A program made the translations under genes and the position numbers. Below, one piece after another: positions 43,941 through 52,384 of a stretch of DNA of 64,000 nt (position 1 is its first letter; every line of letters begins with the position of its first letter). The notes under the pieces are model-generated. The model was not told where the DNA came from. It did no database searches and worked only from the letters and a program-made list of their open reading frames with translations. The DNA is from Bradyrhizobium sp. SZCCT0231 (lineage in GTDB: Bacteria; Pseudomonadota; Alphaproteobacteria; Rhizobiales; Xanthobacteraceae): NCBI RefSeq assembly GCF_018130245.1, contig NZ_JAFCKP010000001.1, positions 62,001 through 126,000 on the forward strand. Direction: 5' to 3'.

Positions 43941-45119
43941 TTGACGATCTCGCTTCGCACACCCTACGACGGCATCGTGATGGCGGCTCCCGTCACGATA
44001 CCCTATGTGCGCTATTCCATCGACAGCGCCCAATGGTGGATCGGTCGCGCCTTGAGCGCGATCGTTGCGCAAGCGGGCATCAGGGTTTCCGACATCGACG
44101 GGTTGTGCGTCTCCAGCTTCACCTTGGGAGCGGACAGCGGGATCGGGTTGACGCAGCATTTCGGGCTCTGCGTGCGATGGCTCGATACGATCCCGCTCGG
44201 CGGCGCCAGCGCCATTGCCGCGCTGCGCAAGGCGGCACGGGCTGTCCAGGCGAGGGACGCCGACATCGTCGTCTGCGTCGCCGGAGACACCAACCACGTC
44301 GATTCCTTTCGTTCGACGCTCGAGAACTTCTCGCGCTTCAATCAGGATGCGGTCTATCCCTATGGCGCGGGCGGCGCGAATTCGAGCTTTGCGCTGATCG
44401 CACGCAACTACATGCGCCGGTTCGGCGTCACCCGGGAGGACGTTGGCAGAATCGCCGTCGCTCAGCGCTCGAACGCGTTGCGCAATCCGCACGCGCTGAT
44501 GAAGACGCCCCTCACGCTCGAGCAATATCTGGCGGCGCGTCCGATCTCGGATCCGATACATCTGTTCGACTGTGTGATGCCTTGCGCCGGTGCGGAAGCC
44601 TTTCTCGTGATGCGGGAGGACACGGCCGCATCGCTGCGGCTGCCCGCGGCGAAGCTGTTGTCGACCATCGAACGGCACAATGCCTTCGCCGACGATCCGA
44701 TGCAGGTGCGCGGCGGCTGGGCCATGGACATCGGCGAGCTCTACGCCATGGCCGGCATCAGACCCGATGCTCTCGATGTCGTGCAGACCTACGACGACTA
44801 TCCCATCATCACCATGATGCAATTCGAGGACCTTGGATTCTGCAGCAAGGGTGAAGGCGCCGCGTTCGTGCGCCAGCACGATCTGACTGTCGGCGGCGAT
44901 TTTCCGCACAACACCTCGGGTGGCCAGCTTTCGGTCGGGCAGGCGGGTGCGGCCGGCGCCTATCTCGGCCTCGTCGAAGGCTTGCGGCAGGTCCTGGGGA
45001 TGGCCGGCCCAACCCAGGTTGCCGACGCAAATCTTTGCTTGGCGTCCGGCTTCGGCATGATCAACTATGACCGCGGTCTCGCCTCCGGCGCCGCAATTCT
45101 TGCGGGACCCTCGCGATGA
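43941..45119 (+). CDS. Thiolase-fold protein lacking catalytic Cys/His, probable acyl-CoA aldolase
   Basis: A 392-residue thiolase-superfamily protein of the lipid-transfer/Ltp2-like group. At the position where thiolases have the nucleophile (C-x-S-G) it reads PLGGAS (85-90), and where the GHP histidine is expected it reads VGQAG (332-336). TYDDYP (283-288) offers tyrosines at a place comparable to Ltp2, a steroid side-chain retro-aldolase. It overlaps by 4 bp a gene for a DUF35 protein, the usual partner of such enzymes. I infer C-C cleavage of a beta-hydroxyacyl-CoA. TTG start at 43941; an ATG at 43980 is an alternative. Confidence 0.85.
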   Translation: MTISLRTPYDGIVMAAPVTIPYVRYSIDSAQWWIGRALSAIVAQAGIRVSDIDGLCVSSFTLGADSGIGLTQHFGLCVRWLDTIPLGGASAIAALRKAARAVQARDADIVVCVAGDTNHVDSFRSTLENFSRFNQDAVYPYGAGGANSSFALIARNYMRRFGVTREDVGRIAVAQRSNALRNPHALMKTPLTLEQYLAARPISDPIHLFDCVMPCAGAEAFLVMREDTAASLRLPAAKLLSTIERHNAFADDPMQVRGGWAMDIGELYAMAGIRPDALDVVQTYDDYPIITMMQFEDLGFCSKGEGAAFVRQHDLTVGGDFPHNTSGGQLSVGQAGAAGAYLGLVEGLRQVLGMAGPTQVADANLCLASGFGMINYDRGLASGAAILAGPSR

Positions 45120-46357
45120 CCGATCCGATCGAAGCGCCGAGGCGCAAGAATCCGCTGCTGCGGACGCGACTGCCGACGTCGCCGCCGCGTGCGCGGAGCA
45201 GGACCTCGCACGGCTTCACGCGGGCGGCTGCCGAGGGGCGCTTCATGCTTCAGCGTTGCGAGGCCTGCGGCAAGTTCACCTATCCTGCGCGCGAGGCGTG
45301 CCCGATGTGCCTTTCGGCCCGACTTGTTTTCGTCGATGCACCGCCACGCGGCACTCTGCTTGCCGAGACCACCGCGCGTGTGCCGAGCGACGTCTATTTC
45401 CGCGAGCGGGCACCCTGGCGCGTCGGGCTCGTCAAGATGGATTGCGGCCCGACCATGATATCGCACCTCCATGCCGACTGCGCCGAGGGTGTTGCGGTCC
45501 GGATGTCGTTTCAGCTCGACAAGAGCGGGCAGGCGGTCGCCTTTGCCCGCCCCGAAGCGGAGACCCCCAACATGGCAGATGACAGGCAGTGGCGGGAAAT
45601 GAGCGCCGATCCCAAGTTCAGGCGGGTGTTCGTGACCAATGGCCGCAGCGCGATCGGCCGGGAGGCCGCCTTGGCCTTGAAGGCGGCCGGGGCCAACGTC
45701 GTGTTCGTCGGCATCGCCGAGCCGTGGCGTCCGTTCGCCGGAGAGGAGCTGCTCCGAGGGCAGGACGGTATCGAGCTCGTGAACTTCGATGCCGCCAACG
45801 AAAAGTCAACCGGCGATCTCGCCGCCGACATCGGCGGCAAGGTCGACATTCTCGTGAACACGACCGAGTATGTGAGGCCCGGCGGCCTCCTGGACCGCAA
45901 GGGCACGAGCATTGCGCGAGATGAAATCGATCACGCCTATCTCGGTTTCATCAATCTTGCGCAGGCATTCGGGCCGGTGATGCGGATGCGGGGAGCCGAC
46001 GGCATCAACAACAGCGTTGCCTGGGTCAACATTCTGTCCGTCCACGCGTTGGCGAACTGGCCCGCCTTCGGCGCCTACTCCGCCTCGCAGGCCGCGTGCC
46101 TGTCGCTCTCGCACTGTCTTCGTGCCGAGCTCCGGCCCGGCGGCATCAAGTTGATGAACGTCTTCACGGGGCCAGTCGACACCGAGTGGTTTCAGACCGT
46201 ACCGCCGCCGAAGGTGGCGCCGCGGGCCATCGCGCAGGCGGTCGTCGCCGGGCTGAGGGGCGGACTTGAAGAGATGTATGTCGGAGACGTTGCCGAGGAG
46301 ATAAGGCAGCGTCTCGCGGCCAATCCGAAAGCGCTCGAGCGCGAGCTCGATAGGTGA
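45116..46357 (+). CDS. DUF35 zinc-ribbon/OB protein fused to a degenerate SDR
   Basis: A 413-residue fusion. The N-terminal part (about 35-145) is a DUF35 OB-fold protein with a rubredoxin-like zinc ribbon, C48-x2-C51 and C62-x2-C65. From about residue 165 an SDR-type Rossmann domain follows, with FVTNGRSAIGRE, ILVNTTE and NILSVHA. The active site reads YSASQ (Tyr321...Gln325), so the catalytic lysine of YxxxK is replaced by glutamine. The DUF35 part should bind the thiolase-like protein encoded just upstream (4-bp overlap). The SDR part may be structural or bind CoA/NAD without catalysis. Confidence 0.88.
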   Translation: MTDPIEAPRRKNPLLRTRLPTSPPRARSRTSHGFTRAAAEGRFMLQRCEACGKFTYPAREACPMCLSARLVFVDAPPRGTLLAETTARVPSDVYFRERAPWRVGLVKMDCGPTMISHLHADCAEGVAVRMSFQLDKSGQAVAFARPEAETPNMADDRQWREMSADPKFRRVFVTNGRSAIGREAALALKAAGANVVFVGIAEPWRPFAGEELLRGQDGIELVNFDAANEKSTGDLAADIGGKVDILVNTTEYVRPGGLLDRKGTSIARDEIDHAYLGFINLAQAFGPVMRMRGADGINNSVAWVNILSVHALANWPAFGAYSASQAACLSLSHCLRAELRPGGIKLMNVFTGPVDTEWFQTVPPPKVAPRAIAQAVVAGLRGGLEEMYVGDVAEEIRQRLAANPKALERELDR

Positions 46358-46392
46358 GTGCTCCCCATTTGATCAAGCTGGAGGACGCGACA

Positions 46393-47175
46393 ATGCACAG
46401 TAAGACTCTCCTGGATCTCGCGGGCGCGATCGCTTCGGGCGCCGTGCGCGTCATCGATCTGAGTTTCACGCTGAGTCCCGACTTTCCTGTGATCGTGTTG
46501 CCGCCCGAATTCGGCCAGGCGGCGCCGGTGCGCATACAGGAGATTTCTCGTTATGATGCGCGCGGTCCGGCCTGGTACTGGAACAACGTGACTTTCGGTG
46601 AGCATACCGGCACGCATTTCGACGCGCCAATTCACTGGTTTACGGGCAAGGACCTCGCCAACAACGCGGTCGATACCATGCCGGCCAAGGACATGATCGC
46701 GCCAGCCTGTGTCATCGATTGCTCCGCGCAAGCGGCGCAGGATCCGGACTTCGTGCTCACGGTGCCGATCGTCGAGGCCTGGGAAGCCAGGCACGGCCGA
46801 ATCCCTTCCCGGCACTGGGTGCTGCTGCGGACCGACTGGTCGAAGAAGGGATGGCGCGACTATTCGAACCTCCGGGATGACGGCGCTCACACGCCGGGCC
46901 CGAACGCGGCCGTGATGAAATGGCTGGTGGAGGAGCGCGGCATCATCGGTTTCGGTACCGAGACGATCGGCACCGATGCAGGACAGGCCGGGCATTTCGA
47001 GCCGCCTTATCCCGCGCATCACTTCCTCCACGGCGCGGGCCGCTACGGCCTGCAATGCCTGTGCAACCTGGATCAGCTCCCGCCCATTGGGGCGATCGTC
47101 GTGGCCTCCCCGCTGAAGATCCAGAACGGTTCGGGCAGTCCGCTGCGCGTGATTGCGCTGGTCTCCTCGGCGTGA
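46393..47175 (+). CDS. Cyclase-family metal hydrolase (isatin hydrolase / kynurenine formamidase type)
   Basis: A 260-residue cyclase-family hydrolase. The metal-binding motif H-x-G-T-H-x-D-x-P-x-H is complete in EHTGTHFDAPIHW. The family contains bacterial kynurenine formamidase and manganese-dependent isatin hydrolases, which open the amide ring of isatin to isatinate. It directly follows the thiolase-like/DUF35 pair, and the reaction order aldolase to isatin to isatinate would fit an auxin pathway. The ATG at 46393 has GGAGG eight bases upstream; a GTG overlapping the previous stop would add 13 residues. Confidence 0.88.
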   Translation: MHSKTLLDLAGAIASGAVRVIDLSFTLSPDFPVIVLPPEFGQAAPVRIQEISRYDARGPAWYWNNVTFGEHTGTHFDAPIHWFTGKDLANNAVDTMPAKDMIAPACVIDCSAQAAQDPDFVLTVPIVEAWEARHGRIPSRHWVLLRTDWSKKGWRDYSNLRDDGAHTPGPNAAVMKWLVEERGIIGFGTETIGTDAGQAGHFEPPYPAHHFLHGAGRYGLQCLCNLDQLPPIGAIVVASPLKIQNGSGSPLRVIALVSSA

Positions 47176-47233
47176 AAATGCGCGGATTCGCTTGCCCGAA
47201 ATTGACAGACAAGAACCACGAAGGACTGGTGCC

Positions 47234-48391
47234 ATGATCTCGATGAAATCACTGCTCGGTTCCGCGCTGCTGCTTCTGGGCGTTCCGTGCTGCGCCCAGG
47301 CCGACATCCTCGTCGGCTTCGTCACCGGCCTCAGTGGGCCGGTCTCGTCGATCGGCATTCCCAACGCAAAGGGGATCGCTGCGGGAGAGGCCTATGTCGG
47401 CGAAATCGGCGGCGAGAAGGTGCGCCTCATCCAGCTCGACGACGCTTCCGACGCCACCGCCTCGGCCCGGAACGCGCGCAAGCTCGTCGAGCAGGAAAAG
47501 GTCGACATCCTGATCGGGACGTCAGGCGCTCCGCAGACGCTGGCGATGGCCACCGCCGCGATCGAGATGAAGGTGCCGATGGTCGCGGTGTCCCCGATTG
47601 CATCCGTTCCGGCCGGCGAAGGCGGGCCCTGGATCGTGCAGACGCCGCAGCCGATGCCGCTTCTGGTCCAGGGCATCGTCGACCACATGAAGGCGCACGG
47701 ATTGAAGACGGTCGCCTTCATCGGATTCTCGGATGCGCTGGGCGATCTGTTGTATGATTCGCTGTCGCAGAGCGCCAAGGCCGCGGATATCAAGGTCATC
47801 GCCAACGAGCGCTACGCCCGATCCGATTCGTCGGTCACCGCGCAAGTGCTGCGCGCGCTTGCGGCACGTCCCGATGGCATCATGCTCGGTGGCACGGGGA
47901 CGCCGGGCGCACTGCCCGCCATTGCCCTGTCCGAGCGCGGCTACAAGGGACCTCTCTACGGCAACAATGGCATGATCAGCGCCGATTTCCTCCGCCTCGC
48001 CGGCAAGACCGCCAATGGCATCATCTGCCCGACGGGACCGGTCATTGCGGCCGAACAGCTTCCGGCGAGCAATCCGATCCAGAAGGTCGCCTTGGCCTAC
48101 CGGTCGGCCTACGAGAAGGCGAACGGCGAGACGCCGGCGGATGGGTTCTCCTCCTACTCCTTCGATGGCTGGCTGGTCTTCCTGGATGCCGCCAAACGCG
48201 CGTTGGCGACGGGAGCCAAGCCGGGCTCGCCGGAATTCCGCAGCGCGCTGCGCCAAGCCTTGTTCACCACCAAGGAAGTCGTGGGCACGCAGGCAATCTA
48301 CAATTTCACGCCGGCGGACCGGCACGGCGTCGACAATCGTTCCCGTGTCCTCGTTCAGATCGAGGACGGCAAGTACAAGCTTCTGCCTTGA
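47234..48391 (+). CDS. Second Liv-type substrate-binding protein
   Basis: A 385-residue type I periplasmic binding protein with signal peptide (cleavage after CCAQA, about residue 24). DILVGFVTGLSGPVSSIGIPNAKG and RLIQLDDASDATASARNARKL match the paralogue at 40910 closely. No permease genes accompany it, so it probably delivers ligand to the Liv-type importer encoded on the other strand. Located between the cyclase and the CoA ligase in the plus-strand operon. Start with AAGGA upstream. Confidence 0.92.
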   Translation: MISMKSLLGSALLLLGVPCCAQADILVGFVTGLSGPVSSIGIPNAKGIAAGEAYVGEIGGEKVRLIQLDDASDATASARNARKLVEQEKVDILIGTSGAPQTLAMATAAIEMKVPMVAVSPIASVPAGEGGPWIVQTPQPMPLLVQGIVDHMKAHGLKTVAFIGFSDALGDLLYDSLSQSAKAADIKVIANERYARSDSSVTAQVLRALAARPDGIMLGGTGTPGALPAIALSERGYKGPLYGNNGMISADFLRLAGKTANGIICPTGPVIAAEQLPASNPIQKVALAYRSAYEKANGETPADGFSSYSFDGWLVFLDAAKRALATGAKPGSPEFRSALRQALFTTKEVVGTQAIYNFTPADRHGVDNRSRVLVQIEDGKYKLLP

Positions 48392-48433
48392 TCTCGGGCC
48401 GGCCTGATCGAGCCAGATCCGACGGAGCATTGC

Positions 48434-50059
48434 ATGCGGGATGACGGCCCAGGGCAGCAGGAAACCCCGGCCTGGGCGCGTGCGGTCGAGCGGTTTCCGC
48501 CGTCCGACCGCGTGCTCGCGACCATCCTCGCCCGGCAGGCGGAGCACCATGGCGATCGCATCCTGCTGGTTGCGGGACAGACGCGCTGGAGCTACGCGCA
48601 GACCGCGGCGATTGCGGCTGCATCGGCGCAGACGTTGATCGAGGCCGGCATCAAACCGGGAGACCGGGTCGCGCTGATGTGCTCGAACCGGCCGGAGTTT
48701 CTTCAAGTCTATCTCGGCTGCGCCTGGCTTGGGGCCATCACTGTGCCGATCAACACGGCGCTGCGTGGGCTCCAGCTCGCGCATATCTTCCGCAACTCGC
48801 GCCCCGCGCTCCTCGTTGCCGAGGCGGGGTTTCTGGCTGCAATCGAGACCGTTGACACCGAGGCCAGCCTGCCGACGCTCGTATGGACGATCGATCAGGT
48901 CGCGGAGGTGTCAAGGATCGCATCCGTGCCGTTGCCTGCGCTCGCATCCATGGCGCCGGCCGGTGCCGTGCGGCCGGGGGACACCGTTGCCATCCTCTAT
49001 ACTTCGGGCACCACGGGGCCGGCCAAGGGTGTATGCTGTCCGCAAGCGCAGCTGTTCTGGTGGGGCATCTGCTCGGCGCGGGCACTCGGGATACGCGACG
49101 GCGACACTCTGTTCACGACCTTGCCGCTGTTCCACACCAACGCGCTCAATGCGTTCTATCAGGCCATGCTGAACGGATGCACGTACGTGCTCGAGCCGAA
49201 ATTCTCCGCGTCCCGCTTCTGGGCCGCCGCGCGAGCCCACAATGCGAGCGTCGGCTATTTGCTCGGCGCCATGGCATCCATGCTCCTGGCCCAGCCTCGA
49301 AGCGAGGACGATACCGCTCATCGCGTTCGCGTGGCTTTGGGTGGGGGCGTGCCGCCGCAGATCCATGGGCCGTTTCTCGAGCGGTTCGGCGTGACGCTGG
49401 TCGACGGCTATGGATCGACCGAGACCAACTTCGTGTTTGCCGGCGCTATTCCCTCCGACCGTCCCGGAACAATGGGCCATCTGACCGATGGCTTCGATGC
49501 GCGGATCGTCGACGAAAACGATTCAGAACTGCCCGATGGGCGGGCGGGCGAGCTCGTCTTGCGCGCCAGCGAGCCGTTCGCCTTCGCCACCGGATATTTC
49601 GCCATGCCCGAGAAGACGGTCGAGGCCTGGCGGAATCTCTGGTTTCATTCGGGTGATCGTGTCGTCCGCGACACGGATGGACATTACCGCTTCATCGATC
49701 GCATGAAGGACTCGATCCGCCGACGCGGCGAGAACGTGTCTTCCTGGGAGGTTGAGCAGGTCATCCTTGCCCATCCCGCGGTCGCGGCGTGCGCGATCTA
49801 TCCGTTGCCGTCCGAACTCGGCGAAGACGAAGTCGCGGCCGCGATCGTGCTGGAGCAGGGGCAGTCGCTGGAGCCTGCCGACATCATCAGGCACTGCGAA
49901 GGCAAGATCGCCTATTTCGCGATTCCACGCTACGTTCGGATCATGAGCGACATGCCGTTGACGGAGAACGGCAAGATCAGGAAAGGGGTGCTGCAACAGG
50001 CCGGCGTGACGGCGCAGACCTGGGACCGCGAAGCCGCGGGCATGCGAGTCCGGCGCTGA
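48434..50059 (+). CDS. AMP-forming CoA ligase (carnitine/crotonobetaine-CoA ligase-like)
   Basis: A 541-residue ANL ligase. Motifs: YTSGTTGPAKG, DGYGSTETNF, WFHSGDRVVRDTDGHYRFIDR, KDSIRRRGENVSSWEVE, and the C-terminal lysine in LTENGKIRKG. It resembles CaiC/acyl-CoA ligases acting on non-fatty organic acids. As the last gene of the racemase/aldolase/cyclase operon it is the likely source of the acyl-CoA that the thiolase-like enzyme cleaves. It converges on the MarR gene with only 3 bp between stops. Confidence 0.92.
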   Translation: MRDDGPGQQETPAWARAVERFPPSDRVLATILARQAEHHGDRILLVAGQTRWSYAQTAAIAAASAQTLIEAGIKPGDRVALMCSNRPEFLQVYLGCAWLGAITVPINTALRGLQLAHIFRNSRPALLVAEAGFLAAIETVDTEASLPTLVWTIDQVAEVSRIASVPLPALASMAPAGAVRPGDTVAILYTSGTTGPAKGVCCPQAQLFWWGICSARALGIRDGDTLFTTLPLFHTNALNAFYQAMLNGCTYVLEPKFSASRFWAAARAHNASVGYLLGAMASMLLAQPRSEDDTAHRVRVALGGGVPPQIHGPFLERFGVTLVDGYGSTETNFVFAGAIPSDRPGTMGHLTDGFDARIVDENDSELPDGRAGELVLRASEPFAFATGYFAMPEKTVEAWRNLWFHSGDRVVRDTDGHYRFIDRMKDSIRRRGENVSSWEVEQVILAHPAVAACAIYPLPSELGEDEVAAAIVLEQGQSLEPADIIRHCEGKIAYFAIPRYVRIMSDMPLTENGKIRKGVLQQAGVTAQTWDREAAGMRVRR

Positions 50060-50062
50060 GGC

Positions 50063-50578
50063 TCACGACCGCTCGGGGCGCTGCAGGGCGTCCCGCACGG
50101 CACGCTTGACGTCGTCGAGCGCGCCGACGAGGCCGTCGAGGCGGTCCACCGGAAATTCGGCCAGCAATTCGGCGAGCCAGGCGCCGTGACTCTTCGCCAT
50201 TCGCCTGAAGGTCTTTCGGCCCTCAACCGTCATGCAGACGATTTGCACCCGCCTGTCCAGATGCGACGGCGTCCGGGTGATATATCCATCCTCGACCAGG
50301 CGGTCGACGATCGGTGTCAGGTTGCCGGCCGAAACCATCAGGCGTTTGGGTAGCTCCCCCAGCACCAATCCGCTCGGCTCCCGATCGAGTTGAGCGAGAA
50401 CGTCGAAGCGCGGCATCGTGAAGTCGTATTCCTCGCGAAACCGGCGCCGCAACTCTCCCTCGATCATGGATGTGCAGGCCAGCAGCCGAAGCCAGAGCCG
50501 CGTCTGGGCCCTGTATTCGGCCTCCGCGTCGGCCGCGTTCCTGCTGGGCGCCGGCGAGGGCTCCTTTGCGGGTGCCAA
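50063..50578 (-). CDS. MarR-family regulator of the 37-52 kb region
   Basis: A 171-residue MarR protein with an N-terminal acidic/Ala-rich tail, the helix RLWLRLLACTSMIEGELRRRF, the recognition region LGELPKRLMVSAGNLTPIVDRLV, and the wing SHLDRRVQIVCMT. The motif AATAGTT-N2-TGCCAAAAC lies 62 bp upstream of its start and recurs before the acyl-CoA dehydrogenase and both divergent operons at 42.4-42.6 kb. I infer autoregulation and control of those units. It is similar in layout to the MarR at 29187. Confidence 0.92.
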   Translation of the reverse strand: MAPAKEPSPAPSRNAADAEAEYRAQTRLWLRLLACTSMIEGELRRRFREEYDFTMPRFDVLAQLDREPSGLVLGELPKRLMVSAGNLTPIVDRLVEDGYITRTPSHLDRRVQIVCMTVEGRKTFRRMAKSHGAWLAELLAEFPVDRLDGLVGALDDVKRAVRDALQRPERS

Positions 50579-50639
50579 ATCGATCTCCTGAGCCTCGTTC
50601 GGGTTGAAGGCGAATGCAATTCCATTCGACCTGCAGCAG

Positions 50640-50661
50640 AATAGTTCGTGCCAAAACTAAA
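50640..50661 (-). promoter_or_regulatory. AWTAGTT-type operator before the MarR gene
   Basis: AATAGTTCGTGCCAAAACTAAA contains TAGTT-N8-AACTA, an inverted repeat, and lies in the 332-bp divergent gap between the MarR and acyl-CoA dehydrogenase genes. No gene is seen in the gap. A second copy is 136 bp away facing the other gene. Confidence 0.5.
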
Positions 50662-50796
50662 TTCAAGGCGAGAGCGGAAGAGCCGGAGCGTCTCTGATGC
50701 GGGACGAATTGGTCGGCCGTTCTCTGTCATCGTGCCGGACAAGCGCTGGAACATCGTCCTCGCCCTGGCGCCTTGACAACGTCTTTCGGGAAGGAA

Positions 50797-50818
50797 ATAG
50801 TTTATGCTTAAAACAATC
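50797..50818 (+). promoter_or_regulatory. AWTAGTT-type operator before the acyl-CoA dehydrogenase gene
   Basis: AATAGTTTATGCTTAAAACAAT matches the copy at 50640 at 16 of 22 positions. A TTGACA hexamer at 50773 precedes it by 18 bp, so the site would overlap the -10 region of the promoter. Confidence 0.5.
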
Positions 50819-50910
50819 GACGGACGGGCTGCATTGGCAGATGCGATCGCTGGTTCTGCAGAGAACATGCGGGCCGCCCGAAACCGATCCCCGACCTTGC
50901 GGAGCGACCG

Positions 50911-52089
50911 ATGAGCTCACCGGCAAAGACAATCTCCCGCGACTGGCTGGACTGGCCGTTCTTCGAGCCGCGTCATCGCGCAATTTGCGACGCGCTCGAC
51001 CGCTTCGTCGCGCAGGGCGGTCTGCAGGCTGCCGATCACCGCGACGTCGATGACGCCTGCCGCAAGCTCGTGCGCGCGCTTGGCGCGGAGGGGCTGCTCG
51101 ATTGCGCGGTCGCGGCGCCGGACGGCGACGTGGCGAGCATCGATTCCCGCTCGATCTGCCTGTCGCGTGAGACGCTGGCTTACGCCGATGGCCTCGCCGA
51201 TTTTGCCTTCGCCATGCAGGGTCTCGGATCCGGCGCCATTGCGCTTGCCGGCTCGGCGGAACTGCGACATGCCGTGCTGCCGAAAGTCCGTTCGGGCGAA
51301 TGGTTGGCGGCCTTCGCGCTTTCGGAGCAGGAGGCCGGCTCCGATGTGGCGGCGATGACTTGCACGGCACGCGAAGACGGCGGCAGCTATGTTCTGAACG
51401 GCGAGAAGACCTGGATCTCCAACGGCGGCATCGCGGACGTCTACACGCTGTTCGCCCGAACCGGGGAGGCGCCCGGCGCGCGCGGCATTTCCGCGTTCGT
51501 CGTGTTTCCGGACGACCCCGGCTTCGGCGTTGCCGATCGCATCGACATCATCGCGCCGCATCCGCTGGCGACGCTGCGCCTGGACGATTGTCGCGTTCCG
51601 AGCAGCCGGCGGCTCGGGGCGCCCGGTGGAGGGTTCAAGATCGCGATGCAGACCCTCGACATCTTCCGGGCTTCGGTTGCTGCAGCCGCTCTGGGCTTTG
51701 CCAGACGGGCGCTGGAGGAGGCGCGAGCGCACGCACAGACGCGGCGCATGTTCGGAGCGACGCTGTCGGATCTGCAGCTCACCCAGGCCGCGTTCGGAGA
51801 CATGATGACTGAAACCGACGCCGCGGCGCTGCTGACCTACCGCGCCGCCTGGCGCCGCGACGTCCAGAAACTCCCCACCACGCGAGAGGCTGCGATGGCA
51901 AAACTGTCCGCCACCGAGACCGCCCAGCGGGTCGTCGACCGCGCGGTGCAGATGTTTGGCGGACGCGGCGTGCGCAAGGGCGAAATCGTCGAGAGCCTGT
52001 ATCGCGAGGTCCGCGCCCTTCGAATCTACGAAGGGGCGACCGAGGTCCAGAAGCTGATCGTCGCGCGCGAACTGCTCAAGCCGCGCTAA
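50911..52089 (+). CDS. Acyl-CoA dehydrogenase, short form
   Basis: A 392-residue acyl-CoA dehydrogenase of normal length. [17 protein letters not shown] is the FAD/substrate motif, [11 protein letters not shown] the second, and the C-terminus has [21 protein letters not shown] and [17 protein letters not shown], with the glutamate at a family-typical base position. It stands alone, behind a probable MarR operator. It may oxidise a CoA ester of the pathway or, as some members do with a flavin reductase, act as a flavin monooxygenase. A decayed flavin-reductase fragment immediately downstream makes the second idea worth noting. Confidence 0.93.
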   Translation: MSSPAKTISRDWLDWPFFEPRHRAICDALDRFVAQGGLQAADHRDVDDACRKLVRALGAEGLLDCAVAAPDGDVASIDSRSICLSRETLAYADGLADFAFAMQGLGSGAIALAGSAELRHAVLPKVRSGEWLAAFALSEQEAGSDVAAMTCTAREDGGSYVLNGEKTWISNGGIADVYTLFARTGEAPGARGISAFVVFPDDPGFGVADRIDIIAPHPLATLRLDDCRVPSSRRLGAPGGGFKIAMQTLDIFRASVAAAALGFARRALEEARAHAQTRRMFGATLSDLQLTQAAFGDMMTETDAAALLTYRAAWRRDVQKLPTTREAAMAKLSATETAQRVVDRAVQMFGGRGVRKGEIVESLYREVRALRIYEGATEVQKLIVARELLKPR

Positions 52090-52149
52090 CCCGGTCCCTG
52101 TACCTGAAGCAATAAAGATTCTTCAGGTGCATCTCGATCACGTTGTCCC

Positions 52150-52232
52150 CCCGGCTCGTCTTGCGGTCCGGCGGAGCGGTTGCGATCGATGCACAGAGCG
52201 TCGATACGATCGGCCTGACCTCATTGCCTGCT
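52150..52232 (+). pseudogene. Decayed fragment of a flavin reductase gene
   Basis: GGCGGAGCGGTT, GATCGATGCA, TCGATACGATCGGCCT and GACCTCATTGC occur in the same order and spacing as in the flavin reductase gene around 23255-23323, with a 5-6-bp gap, a 1-bp deletion and scattered changes. That is about 60-80 bp of clear DNA similarity covering the C-terminal IDTIGLDLIAR region. There is no open frame. It is a relic of a second flavin reductase gene directly after the acyl-CoA dehydrogenase. The remaining bases of the 295-bp gap up to 52384 show nothing else I can support. Confidence 0.65.
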
Positions 52233-52384
52233 TGAAACCTTGCGCTCCTGAACCCGCAACGCTGCCGTCGAACTTGCCGTTGCAATCAGCACACCGCTCG
52301 AATCCCGGAAACGCGTGCTGATCGCGATGTTTGCGACCGGACATAGATGGGCCGTACGAAGCTCGAAGAGTTTACCCGAACGGC

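Noticed and set aside
43941-45119. Annotation as an ordinary acetyl-CoA acetyltransferase
   Set aside because: The Cys and His positions that define thiolase catalysis are not present at the expected places, so I call it thiolase-fold with probable aldolase role.
52260-52340. Possible minus-strand relic of a hotdog thioesterase (segment resembling RFRDSSGVLIATASST)
   Set aside because: Too short and too weak to separate from chance in high-GC DNA.
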